Positions 46,099 through 56,017 of a DNA stretch of 64,000 nucleotides are shown in pieces (the stretch's first letter is position 1; every line of letters begins with the position of its first letter). This stretch comes from Symsagittifera roscoffensis. Lineage: Eukaryota > Xenacoelomorpha > Acoela > Convolutidae. Location: positions 12,632,517-12,696,516 of the forward strand of contig NC_087066.1 of the NCBI RefSeq assembly GCF_963678635.1. The letters are read 5' to 3'. A program made the position numbers and the translations under genes. The notes beneath the pieces are model-generated. The model saw nothing but the letters and a program-made list of their open reading frames with translations. It had not been told where the DNA came from and searched no databases.

Positions 46099-46278
46099 CT
46101 CAATAGTAAAAAAAATTAAATGGGAGATTTAAAATGTACCAGATTTTAGATGAGATGAGTTGAAAAAATGAATAAAATCAAATAAAAACAGCAAACTTAT
46201 TAACCAATTGTTTTTAACGTGATTTAGCCTAGCTGAAATAAAAATCGTCCAATCTAACCATGGAGTTTTTAAAAGTAT

Positions 46279-46614
46279 CAACCAATTAGAATCGAGCCTT
46301 AATTACAAGGAAATTTTTATCTTTTCCGATATCAACCAATCAGAATCGAGCTTTAATAGTCATGTAATTTTCAACAAATTCAATGTCAACCAATCAGAAT
46401 TGAGCTTCAAAAGTCATGTAATTTTCAACAAATTCATTTCAACCAATCAGAATTGAGCTTCAAAAGTCATGAAAGTTTCAAGAAATTTAATGTCAACCAA
46501 ACAGAATTGAGCTCTTCTTCTCATGAATTTTTCAACAATTTCTTTAAAAGTTGTAGATTTTGAGGATACTTTCACAGGCATTATTTGTGTTAATAACCAA
46601 TCAGAATGAAGTAT
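46279..46614 (-). promoter_or_regulatory. CCAAT-motif array with 54-bp period
   Basis: CAACCAAT[C/T]AGAAT occurs at 46,279, 46,333, 46,387, 46,440 and 46,494 (last CAACCAAACAG), spaced 53-54 bases, with a further AACCAATCAGAAT at 46,595. It lies upstream of the minus-strand zinc-finger gene and downstream of the gene at 46,756-47,310. CCAAT is the NF-Y recognition core; a promoter or enhancer role is inferred. Confidence 0.65.
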
Positions 46615-46755
46615 TCACAGATTTTAAAAAATTTGTAGATCAGAACCAGACTGTTTATGAAACTTCTCAATCAAAAAATTTTATTGAATTTTTCCAACAT
46701 AACTAAGATTTCAACTTTGATACTTTAGTGGGATAAATGAAATATCTTGTCTGGT

Positions 46756-47310
46756 TTATATTGTTTTTTCGATATTCAATTCAAATTTTGAAATTTCGAT
46801 CAAAATTTTTTCGATTTGTTCTATTTCTAAGCAGTGAAAAAAGAAATTACTAAAATATACGTTCTTATCGTTTTTGTTTTGGTATATTGTAGTATAAACA
46901 ACCGGAAGTCTAGTAAATTTGGATAAACGATCAAAAGATATTCTGACAAATCTGGATTTTGTATTTGTATCAAATTCAAAACAGTAATCGAATTGATGTT
47001 CCTTATCTCCAATTTTTGTTGCATAGGCTCTTCCCATGTTTTGTTTTTTACTGATAGACCACTCAGTCTGCGTTAACTCTTCTAAATAAAAACATTGTTG
47101 ATAAATCTGACAGTGCTCTTCTTTTTTGTAATCTCCTCTCCATCTTTTTAACAAAACTATTGAACTTTCTGTGTTTCTATACAAGTTAAAACTAATACAA
47201 TCTCCATCAACTTCATCTGTCCACCACTCTTGTAGTTTTTTGTAGTAGTTCAATCTTAACATCTGATTAATTTTCATTTCAAAAATTGAAAACGGGTTTG
47301 ATAGAAACAT
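46756..47310 (-). CDS. Maverick accessory protein of 184 residues, unknown function
   Basis: ATG start at 47,310, intact frame. Aromatic-rich, no signal peptide and no clear membrane segment, though the C-terminal half has N-V-Y-F-S-N-F-F-F-H-C. Size and style resemble the minus-strand proteins at 47,814-48,365 and 51,373-51,963, and the three may be remote relatives, but I see no decisive shared motif. CCAAT motifs lie upstream (47,457, 47,489, 47,770). Family not recognised. Confidence 0.6.
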   Translation of the reverse strand: MFLSNPFSIFEMKINQMLRLNYYKKLQEWWTDEVDGDCISFNLYRNTESSIVLLKRWRGDYKKEEHCQIYQQCFYLEELTQTEWSISKKQNMGRAYATKIGDKEHQFDYCFEFDTNTKSRFVRISFDRLSKFTRLPVVYTTIYQNKNDKNVYFSNFFFHCLEIEQIEKILIEISKFELNIEKTI

Positions 47311-47813
47311 TCTTCTGACTAAAATAAACGAAGAATTTTAAAAAACTCGAATTGTTTTATCATTTTTAAGGTATTTTGTAATAAAAATCACCATAAATCA
47401 TTTTTCCTTATTTAGAATCTAAATAGTTTTAAGAAAATTCATGTAGCCAATCAAAACCTCAAATTAAGGCAGAAAAAATTGAAAACAACCAATGAAATTC
47501 AAAAAGTCTAAAAAAATAATTATAATGTTTTCAACTAAATATACATTCTTGTTTGTAATTTTCTTAAATTGAGGCAAAAATTAGCTAAATTTTGATGAAA
47601 ACACTTATTAAATAAATTTATCTGTACTTTCATAAACAAATACTGGAAAATCATTTGATAATTGGTTAGTGTTTTATAACAATTTCGATTAAATTGTATG
47701 TTTTGTCTGACTTTTCCTCAGATATTATAGCTCTGAAAATACACTTTAGTGAGAAAAAATAGTTTTGAACCAATCATATCTCAATTACCAAACATGCAAA
47801 ACATCACAAAGCT
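47311..47813. promoter_or_regulatory. Intergenic region with dispersed CCAAT motifs
   Basis: About 500 AT-rich bases between two minus-strand genes. Contains gCCAATCA near 47,457, aCCAATga near 47,489 and aCCAATCA near 47,770. Probable promoter of the 184-residue protein; otherwise nothing seen. Confidence 0.45.
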
Positions 47814-48365
47814 TTACTGAGGTTTACAATTATCAACAAACATAATGTCTCCCAATATTTGGGACAGTTTTTTGAATTCATTCAAAGTATAGTTGACATA
47901 TGCATTTTGCTTCAAGTCTTCATTTTCCTTTGCAGTGAAGAGTCGAGTCTGAATGTAGGATGGCATGCTCACGTTGTACTTATTGATTGTGACACACACC
48001 CTCCTCATGTTGTACGTTGCTATTTCATATACTCTATTACAGATGTCGAGCTCCTGATCCATAGTTGATTCTCTGCCAGATTTGGCTTCATATATAGGTA
48101 CGAGTCCAAGATATTCAGCATCGTGAATATAAGTAGTCCGTATTGCGGATATTGCTTTGCCTTCATTTTCACTAAGATAGACTTGTTGAAACTTTTCAAA
48201 TTGTCCCAAATAATTTATTTTTAATTGTTGAAAGCACGGTTCCAAGCATATTTTCCCCTTGTAGGATTTTTGGAACCAAACAAATCTCCCAATTCTTTTT
48301 TGATTTTTTGAAAATTCAATATAGTTGGGACTATCAGCTTTTCTCGAGTACATTTTGAAGAACAA
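47814..48365 (-). CDS. Maverick accessory protein of 183 residues, unknown function
   Basis: Intact frame; the first in-frame ATG may be a few codons inside (M-Y-S-R-K near 48,353). N-terminal half has basic and aromatic strands (R-F-V-W-F-Q-K-S), the middle has Y-I-H-D-A-E-Y-L-G-L-V-P-I-Y. No signal peptide, membrane segment or recognised domain. No CCAAT cluster was seen upstream, unlike its neighbours. Function unknown. Confidence 0.58.
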   Translation of the reverse strand: MFFKMYSRKADSPNYIEFSKNQKRIGRFVWFQKSYKGKICLEPCFQQLKINYLGQFEKFQQVYLSENEGKAISAIRTTYIHDAEYLGLVPIYEAKSGRESTMDQELDICNRVYEIATYNMRRVCVTINKYNVSMPSYIQTRLFTAKENEDLKQNAYVNYTLNEFKKLSQILGDIMFVDNCKPQ

Positions 48366-48500
48366 ACTGATTTGATGAGGAGAAATGAGAGAAATGATTT
48401 TGAGATTGAACGAAAATGGAAGTAAGCGGTATGAGTCATCGCGATTTCCATATATGAAAGTAGTACCAAATAATGAAGGATTTCCCTAAATGGAAACTGC

Positions 48501-48524
48501 GTAGGCGTTACTACTACTATATAA
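48501..48524 (+). promoter_or_regulatory. Promoter-like element with TATA box (plus strand)
   Basis: GTAGGCGTTA at 48,501-48,510, seven bases, then TATATAA at 48,518-48,524. The same arrangement (GTAGGCGTCA, seven bases, TATAAATA) stands upstream of the polymerase gene at 52,154-52,178. An ATG follows 35 bases after the TATA box. Confidence 0.5.
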
Positions 48525-48558
48525 CTCCACAATTTTTTGCAAAAAATCATTTTTCTCA

Positions 48559-49157
48559 ATGGCAGCTGCTATGTGTCAAGCTCTTCCCAGCTTTTATTCA
48601 GATTGTAATAGTAAATCATTGTTTATTTCTGTTTCCAACGAATTTTAACGAAAAATACAAAAAAACCCAAGATTTTTGCGTGTCTACTCATGATTCTTTT
48701 TGTTCCTTGGGAAATTGCAAATTTCATATAATTTTAATTGGAACATCTCTTAGCCAAATTCTTCAGAGAATAGACAAATATCAATACATACATCAAGAAA
48801 TTGATTGTCTTTAAACTTTGTACAAGCACAGATTCTTTTCGAGTTTTGTCACATCAAGTGGGGAAGTCTTCAATCAGCTTAGTTGTGGAGTTCAGCATAA
48901 TTTACGATGAAAATGAGCAGAAAAAACACCAAGCGTATCAAGGAAACGACTTGTTTTGCAAAAAGTTCAAAAAACATTATCTAAGTTCTAATCAAAAACT
49001 TGCATCTACGCAAACTCTTGGCTCAGAATTTTTAGACAGAATTCGAAAAGTACAAAACTCAAAATATGAAGCTGATTTGTTCAGAATAATTGATTGTTTT
49101 ATTAATGGTTATGGTTCTGTAAATAATGAGCGTGTCAATCTTTCTATTAATTTTTGA
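48559..49157 (+). pseudogene. Decayed plus-strand Maverick gene, unknown function
   Basis: From ATG 48,559 an initial frame of about 29 codons stops; protein-like sequence continues in a second frame to about 48,810 (N-F-N-E-K-Y-K-K-T, S-F-C-S-L-G-N-C) and in a third from 48,810 to TGA 49,157 (V-V-E-F-S-I-I-Y-D-E-N-E-Q, D-R-I-R-K-V-Q-N). The TATA-type promoter just upstream supports a real but broken gene. Product not recognised. Moderate to low confidence. Confidence 0.4.
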
Positions 49158-50332
49158 TTATTTCTTCATAAAAATCTAGTCAAGGTTAATTAAATTTCAA
49201 TTCAACTGCTTTTCAACAATTAAATGTGTGTTATTTTTTTACAAGATGCAAAAAAATCAATCGTTTTACAACAAATATGCGTATTACAGAAAGTTTTTGC
49301 AGAACGCAAATTTTTTCATATTTTTAAATGTATACATTTGCAAAACTTAACTTCTTTTTTCTTATTGTCTAGAAATTATCAATTTTGATGACTTCGAGTG
49401 CTTTTCCGTATCTTAATACACTGTTATTCTGATGTTTTTGATTTAGATACGTGCAAAAACAGATTTTTCACTAATCAAACTTAAAACAAAGAAATTCTTA
49501 AACATTAATTTTTAGCATTGCAAGAAAATCTTGTTACGGTTTTCTTTAAAATGCGAAAAAATACATTGAAAATTTTCTTAATTTGCTAGATATTTTTTGA
49601 TTTTGTAACAAACATGCAAAAAATTTATGAAAATTTTTGCATGTTGCAAAATTTGTAAAGTTTTTTTTAAATATGCAAAACTTTTCGAGAAAATTTTTTG
49701 CACGCTATTTTTTTCATGGATTTTCAAAAAATATATGCAAAAACCAAAATTCTTTTTTCTTATGCAAATGCGAAAATTGCAAAAATTTATTGTAAAAAAC
49801 TTAAATTAATGCCAAAATTTTTTCTTAATTGATCACTTTGATTGCTATTCCCTATCTTAATACCCTTGTTTTTCCGATATTTTTGATCAATCTACATGCA
49901 AAAAAGAGATTTCTTTATGATCAAAATTAAAGCAAAGATTTTCATTTACTTTAATTATTAACAGTGCAAGAGAACCCTCTTTTTTTTTATTTAAAATGCG
50001 AAAATTTTTATTGAAATTTTTCTTAATTTGCGAGATTTTCTTTGATTTTTTTAACAAGTGTGCAAAAAAATTATGAAAATTTTTGCATGGTGAAAAAATT
50101 AATGTAAAGTTTTTAACATGCTTGCAAAATTGGTTTAATTTTTTGTCATCTTTCTTACAAAATAATATAAAATTATTTACCAGATGTATAATTAGTTTCA
50201 TTTTTAACAAAGTTTTACCAATGATATTTCTTTATAAACTTTTCTATAATCTCTTTGTTACTATCTCTTGAAAATAAATTGACTAGATGCAAATAAATTA
50301 AATTACAAAACACAAGACAATAACGATTTTAT
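49158..50332. other. AT-rich non-coding region with two ~440-bp-spaced repeats
   Basis: No gene seen. About 280 bases at 49,408-49,690 recur, diverged, at 49,848-50,130; both start with a [C/G]TATCTTAATAC motif and share tttttgat..., atgaaaatttttgcatg. The starting motif is the same as the repeated TTCCCTATCTTAATAC string of the terminal inverted repeats. Confidence 0.6.
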
Positions 50333-50842
50333 TTACAAATCAAAGAGCTGTCGAGCAGCTGAGTTCTCAAAATTTTGCAACTTCTCAATGGAGCGCAAAA
50401 CTGGTCTTGCCTCCATCACTGGTGGTTGTCTTGGTGGTTCGCTGACCGGAGTTCTTGGCTCAGATAACCCCTCATCCTCTTCGATGGTAATTGGGTTGTC
50501 CACAGGTCACTCTTCCCAAGGAAAGAGGAAATCGTCGAATGGTTGAGCCACTTATCTAGAGTCAGGAATTTCGGGGTAGTTCATTCCCACATGCCCGGCC
50601 ACTTCCTCCATCATTTGCATTTCTCCAAAATGATTCTCTGTAGGGGGTACGTGCGTTATATGATGTACGTTGAAATCCCTGCAAATCATCTCCACCATAT
50701 GCCAGACTTGGATTGGGATGTCCATTCGTGCCAGAAAAACTCCACAAACTGTTTCTCGCACTTGGATTTGTACTAAATCAGCCGAAAATTCCACCGAGAA
50801 CATAAGGTTGTTGTTTTGTACTGAGAAGACCATTTTGAGCAT
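50333..50842 (-). pseudogene. Maverick accessory gene with Pro/Glu-rich tail, two in-frame stops
   Basis: One frame of about 169 codons from ATG 50,842 (or ATG 50,833) to TAA 50,333, interrupted by TAA and TGA near 50,549 and 50,504. The N-terminal half contains F-S-V-Q-N-N-N and V-G-M-N-Y-P-E-I-P; the C-terminal half is Pro- and Glu-rich with a final F-E-N-S-A-A-R-Q-L-F-D-L. Upstream lies a CCAAT array. Product not recognised. Confidence 0.5.
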
Positions 50843-51019
50843 TAAGTTGAGTTAATGAGTAAAAACAAGATTTACAGTTGAGAGGGAGAAAGTTGACGGT
50901 GATTAAGTTGAAATTAATGTATTTAGAGCTGAGAAAGGAGGAAGTTGACGGTAAGTAAGTTGAAAATAAAATGATTTTCAGTTACGAGAGAGGGGTACCT
51001 TCAACTGGAATGTGTGGGT

Positions 51020-51245
51020 TTAATCAATCAGAATAGATGTTCCTTATTTGGATTGTTGTCGTGTCCAATCAGATTTTAGTTTCCTTTTATGGAATTCTTA
51101 TAGAAAACTTGTGTCCAATTGGAAACAAAGCTCCATTTTACACATTGTCGTTTCCAATCACAAAAATATTCATTTTTCTTCAAGTTGTCGTATCCAATCA
51201 GAGAAAAAATGTTTTACCTTTTAAGGACTTAAGTCTTCCAAATCA
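51020..51245 (-). promoter_or_regulatory. Second CCAAT-motif array
   Basis: CCAAT cores at about 51,065, 51,115, 51,154 and 51,194, with a degenerate copy near 51,026 and one near 51,235, most preceded by ttgtcgt or gtgt. Spacing 40-50 bases. Lies upstream of the minus-strand gene starting at 50,842. Confidence 0.6.
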
Positions 51246-51372
51246 GTAAAAATATACACAAAAGCAATTGCAGAAATAAATGACCAAAAGTTGTTTGAAG
51301 TAATAAGAAATATTGCCGATATAAGTAACAAAAGAAGGAAAATAAATAAAAGAAGCATCTCTACAATTTTTT

Positions 51373-51963
51373 TCAACAAGTTAATTGAATTTTTTGAATG
51401 TGCTCAATGAGAAATAGCTGATTTTTGAGTAGATAGTCAAGTTCTTTGATTTTGATGTAGATTTGAGACGATAACTCAAAGTTGATGAATTTTTCAAAGC
51501 AAATCTCTGGATATCTTATTCCAAACCTGATCATGCAAGATTTTGAACTTTGAAAATCTTGACAGAAATGGAGGAATAAAGAACTTTGCTGGGGAGTTTT
51601 GACAAATTTGGGAGTTGGGTAGGGAATAAAAAGAGTCTTTGAAATATTATCGAACGACTTTTTTATTAACTTGAAGTTTTCTAAAATAAATAAAATTTCT
51701 TTTCTAGTCAGTTGTAACTCAGCAGTAAGTTTATAACTGTGATACGCAATATGTGGATCAAAAATAAACTCTTTGATTGAGTAAGTTTCCATAAAGAGAC
51801 CTTTACTTAGTCGAAGAACTCTATTTTGGACAACATAAACGTCCAAAAAATTGTGAAAAAAGTAAGAATCTACATCTATTTCATCAATAAGGAAGTCACA
51901 CGGAATTTTTTCTTTTTTCTTGTGAACTAATTCGAGGAAGTTCAAATGTTTTTTAATTGACAT
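51373..51963 (-). CDS. Maverick accessory protein of 196 residues, unknown function
   Basis: ATG at 51,963, intact frame to TAA. Begins M-S-I-K-K-H-L and contains D-V-D-S-Y-F, R-K-E-I-L-F-I-L-E and R-F-G-I-R-Y-P-E-I. Helical, Lys- and Phe-rich, no signal peptide. Shares a divergent promoter region with the polymerase gene. Family not recognised. Confidence 0.6.
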   Translation of the reverse strand: MSIKKHLNFLELVHKKKEKIPCDFLIDEIDVDSYFFHNFLDVYVVQNRVLRLSKGLFMETYSIKEFIFDPHIAYHSYKLTAELQLTRKEILFILENFKLIKKSFDNISKTLFIPYPTPKFVKTPQQSSLFLHFCQDFQSSKSCMIRFGIRYPEICFEKFINFELSSQIYIKIKELDYLLKNQLFLIEHIQKIQLTC

Positions 51964-51969
51964 TCTTCA

Positions 51970-52358
51970 AAAATGAATATTTTGGATCCAAAGTTATGTC
52001 TAGAAACTGCTTAGTTCTGATTGGTTGAAAATTTTTCTGTAAAATTCTAGAAATTTCGAAGGAATGACGACATTACCGTAAAAGGAATGTTGCGTGGGTG
52101 GAGACGTCACTTCTATTCAAAGAATGACATCATTACCGTAAAAGGATAATTGTGTAGGCGTCATTGTTAGTATAAATACGCTTATTTTTTTGGGTTAAAT
52201 CATTCATTTTGTTTGCCAATCAGAAACAGTTAATTGAATTTTATTTCAAATTTTACATTTTGTTAATTCAACAAAAGAAGAAAGTAAGTATTTTCATTCA
52301 ATTGGTACTTTAAATATTTAAGTTTGAAACATTTCTAAAGTCCCAAATTTTTTAGATA
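51970..52358. promoter_or_regulatory. Divergent promoter region between 196-residue gene and polymerase
   Basis: Contains TCTGATTGG (reverse CCAAT) at 52,016-52,024, two copies of gaatgac[g/a]..attaccgtaaaaggA at about 52,062 and 52,122 flanking a GACGTCAC site, GTAGGCGTCA at 52,154-52,163, TATAAATA at 52,171-52,178 and CCAATCAGA at 52,216-52,224. A 72-base intron (52,284-52,355, GTAAGT...TTTTTTAG) sits in the 5' leader just before ATG 52,359. Confidence 0.62.
52284..52355 (+). other. Predicted 5'-leader intron of the polymerase gene
   Basis: Donor AAA/GTAAGTATT and acceptor TTTTTTAG/ATAATG, length 72 bases, typical of short nematode introns. Confidence 0.55.
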
Positions 52359-53585
52359 ATGCCTGCCCTTAACCGAAACGAGAAAGTCAAATGTGAGGAC
52401 TGTGGTCGGGAATACAGATGGACTGATGCTGCTAGACATCGAAAAAATTGTTCTTGAGGAGTTATTTCTTGCCTTGATTGTAATTATTTTACTTATAACT
52501 AGCACGAAATGAACTATCATATGGCCAAGAAGCATGCTCAACCAAGTTCGAAGCAGTCGACGGTTTTTCCTTCTTGTGAACAAGAGATTCCAAGTTACTA
52601 CTCTCTCCAACAACATCGGAGAAAAGAACATGGAGCAAAACAACGGAAACCCAGTGATACGGTGGCCGACTTGAACAAGATTGTGGAGGAAGAAGTGGAA
52701 GATGGTGAAAAACTAAAGGAGGAACTTAGTGCTTGTCAACATTTTCTGGTGGATACGGAGATGGAAAATGGGAGACATAAGGTGTTTAACTTCCAAATGT
52801 CCAAATAAGACACTAAAAGAATCAACGAGAAACTTGAAGAAGTCTTCAACAAGCTCGATTCTGCCGCCAAAATCAACATTGCTCTGGTTTTTGTTCTTCG
52901 AAATATTGAGACTGGTGAATATCGATATTTCTACGCTCATGAAAACAATACTTTGTTTGAAAAGTCTTATTTGCTTTGTACTAAAGCACACTTGATAAAA
53001 ATACAAGGAAAAGTGGAAAAAATTTATATTCTGGAGCAATGTACCAAAGAACGCCAGAACACAAAATGGAGATTCAAGTTGATTCCTGTTACAATTTTTG
53101 CTGCTTTGCTGAAAAACATCCCAATGGGTTGTCCGGACTCTGTCTTACCCGACCCTCTACTGAAAAACCATTCTGTTAACTGTCTTCTATCTAACAAAGA
53201 CAAGGAACCTTACCAAGATCATTTGTGTATTTTCCGCGCATTGACAATGTACATGAACGGGTACAAAGATCTCGACTCTCACACTTTTAGATACTTTACA
53301 GATTTTATATCAAAATCTAGTTATGATCCTAAAATTTTCGTGCAGTTTCTGTAGAAGACTTACCTGTTGTCGAGGAAATTGTGCAAAGAAACATTTTTAT
53401 ATAAGACTTCGATATCCAAGAAGGAGAATCTGTAGGAGAACTAGCTCGAAGAAGTATCGGAAGATTCGATAAAACAGTTAAGCTACTGAGATTTAACAAT
53501 CATATCATTCATTCAAATAATATAGAGAGTTTCTTCAAGTGCTTTCAATGCCCTAGCTGTGACACCTTTTTCCACAAATCAGAGG
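52359..53585 (+). pseudogene. Maverick polymerase gene, N-terminal zinc-finger part
   Basis: Starts at ATG 52,359 with fingers C-x2-C-x11-H-x3-C, then C-x2-C-x12-H-x4-H and a third that has lost its first Cys. In-frame stops lie at about 52,455, 52,500 and 52,806, a frameshift near 53,340 and a TAA near 53,402. The following region (to F-F-H-K-S-E) belongs to the N-terminal extension of nematode Maverick polymerases. At 53,586 it runs straight into a partial copy of the polymerase domain, skipping the exonuclease part. Confidence 0.72.
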
Positions 53586-54764
53586 ACATGACTGGTGGAC
53601 CTTCCATTGTTTTCACTCGAAAAGCTGTAGTTGATGAGACATACATCAGAAATGCATCAAATGTTTGTAAATCAATCGTTGGAATTGATGCAAGCCAGTT
53701 TTACCCTTTCTCAATGTGTCAAGATATGCCAACAGGACTGTACACGAGATGGGAGTTTGACACTGAAATGCAGTAATTCAAGGCTAGACATAATCGAACT
53801 TGCAACTTTGAGAATATGGTCAAGTCTTTCTATCAAGAATCAAGAACAGAATGTAAAATTGAGAGCTTTTTTACATCTGGAAAACAGAAAAAAATCGATT
53901 GTTTTAATGTTGATGATTACTGCGATCACTGTAAAACAGTATTCGAAGCAATGGGATGTTACTACCACTTCTGTTCCTGTCAAGAAGCTCGTCCCTCCTT
54001 AACAGAACAGGATATTGAGCGAGGAAACAAGAAGAGAGAGATGGATGATATGCGACGAGAATACATTAAAGAGAAAGGATACAAAGTGGAAGAAATGTGA
54101 GAGTGTGACTGGTGGGAAAGTTTCAAAACCAATGACAAGATCAAAAATCACGTCAGAACCCACTTTCCCTATAAAAAACCTCTTTCTACAGACTCCCTTC
54201 TAGCAAAAATAAAAGATAGATCTCTTTTTGGCTACGTTCAGTGCGACTTAGTTGTTCCAGATGAGCTGAAATCAACATTTGCCAATTTTCCTCCAATTTT
54301 CAAAAACACTGAGCTTGGAAGAAAAAACATTGGAGACTACATGAAAAACTATGCAATCGAAAGCGAAATTTTAAAGCATCCCTAGAGAATGCTGATATCC
54401 AGTTTCAATCTGGAAATTGGAACAGTAATAACTCCTCTGTTCAACTTTTATTTGGGACTTGGCTTGCAATGTACCACAATTTACCGTTTTGTTCAATATT
54501 CTCCTCGGAAATGCATTAATAATTTCGTTCTGTCAGTGGTTGATGCTAGAAGAGAAGGAGATGAAAACCCTTTGTCAGGAGTTGTAACAGAAACAATGAA
54601 ACTTTTGGGTAATTTCTCATATGGATATCAGATCATGGATAGATCCAGGCATACAATCATAAAATGTCTGAACAATGAAAAAACTCACAAGGCAATCATT
54701 GAGCTATTGTTCAAAAGATTGAATACAGTTGAAAAAGGCTTGTATGAGGTGGAGTTGTTGAAAT
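53586..54764 (+). pseudogene. Polymerase domain, first (extra) partial copy
   Basis: Copy of 56,039 to about 57,225. Contains motif A (D-A-S-Q-F-Y-P, so one change from D-A-S-R-L-Y-P) and motif B (K-L-L-G-N-F-S-Y-G) but ends before motif C (D-T-D-S). Stops include TAA near 53,775, TGA 54,098 and TAG 54,383-54,385. It lies between the N-terminal part and the exonuclease part, so it is an insertion by duplication. Confidence 0.78.
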
Positions 54765-56017
54765 CCTGAGATGTAAGGACCGAGTGAGACATATTTACCC
54801 AAAGAACGTGTATGAACTTTGTGAAACCTTGTTTTAAAAGCTAGAAGGATTCAATCTCCCAGTTTCTGAAGATAACAAGCTTTTCAATAATCTAGCAATT
54901 TTCGATTTTGAATCGATTTGTGTTCCTATAGAGGAATTAAAAGAAACACAAACTACAACCTGGATTGGAAAACATGTTCCCGTTTCAGTCTCTATATCAT
55001 TAAATCTGATTGATGATCCCATCTTCTTGTACAACAAGGATCCACAGAACTTGATTATTGATTTTGTAAGCAAACTCGAGCTGTTGGCTGAGAAAAGTAA
55101 GCTGGAGATGAGAACAAAATTTCAAGATTTTGAATTAGCTGTCAATGAAAGAATAAAAAAGATCTTCGATCAGCTAAACGAACGTGGTAAAAATTATTCA
55201 AGTAATAAATTTGAGTATGAAGACGAGTGCATTGAAGATTCGGAAGAAGCAGATATGTCAACACAATTCTTGCGAATTCAGAAAAATCAACTCATCGATT
55301 TGAAACAACATCTGGAGAGATATATAAATACTTTACCTGTTTTTGGATTGAACAGCGGTAGATATGATTTAAGTTTGATCAAGTCCTACCTAATCCCCTA
55401 TTCGATTCGCGATAAAGAACAAGAAACATCCGTAATCAAAAAAGCAAATGACTTTATATCTTTCAAGTTTGGAGATGTACAATTTCTCGACATAATGAAG
55501 TTTCTGGGAGGGGCAACTACTTCGGACTCCTTTCTCAAAGCCTATAAAGCTAGCGAAATGAAAAGATTCTTTCCCTATGAGTGGTTTGATAACCCAGACA
55601 AACTTAACTTTCCTGAATTGCCACCGTATGAAGCCTTTTTTAGTAAACTTAGAAACAACAATCCTCTAGACAAAGACTTCATTGATTATGAAAAGCTTAG
55701 AAAGAATGGGCTTGACGAAGTACAGGCACTGAAAAAGCTTCAAATCAAGACTGTTCCTCTATCTGGTTTGGATAATTACAATTACTTACAAGAGACTTGG
55801 AAGAAAAGCGGAATGACAGTGTTCAAAGACTTTTTGAAATGGTACAACAACAAGGATATAGTTTCAACCCTGGAAGCCATGCAAAAAATGATTCAGTTTT
55901 ATCATAACAAGGGGCTAGATATGTTGAAACTTAGATGCACACTTCCAAATCTAGCAAACATATGTCTACACAAATCTACAAATTAAGTTTTATCCATTTT
56001 GCGAAAGTGATAAAGAC
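54765..56017 (+). pseudogene. Maverick polymerase, 3'-5' exonuclease part
   Basis: Open mostly from 55,027 to 55,986, with an upstream piece in the same gene broken by TAA near 54,837. F-D-F-E-S-I near 54,900-54,920 is exonuclease motif I (DxE). G-L-N-S-G-R-Y-D-L near 55,342-55,370 is motif II. These are the proofreading motifs of family B polymerases. A two-base deletion at about 55,984 shifts the frame before the polymerase domain. Confidence 0.8.

Larger units (their letters stand above)
38608..46124. repeat. 3.9/3.6-kb direct duplication in Maverick left half
   Basis: Unit A 38,608-42,520 recurs as unit B 42,521-46,124 with high identity. The unit starts inside the left inverted repeat (about 170 bp from the tip) and ends just after the start of a zinc-finger gene. 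The junction reads aaatg/ggtttcag. The length difference comes from three versus two units of an internal 316-bp repeat. Confidence 0.93.

Noticed and set aside
50543-50776. Plus-strand 77-codon frame opposite the Pro/Glu-rich Maverick gene
   Set aside because: Antisense of a longer, more protein-like minus-strand frame that has a promoter array upstream.
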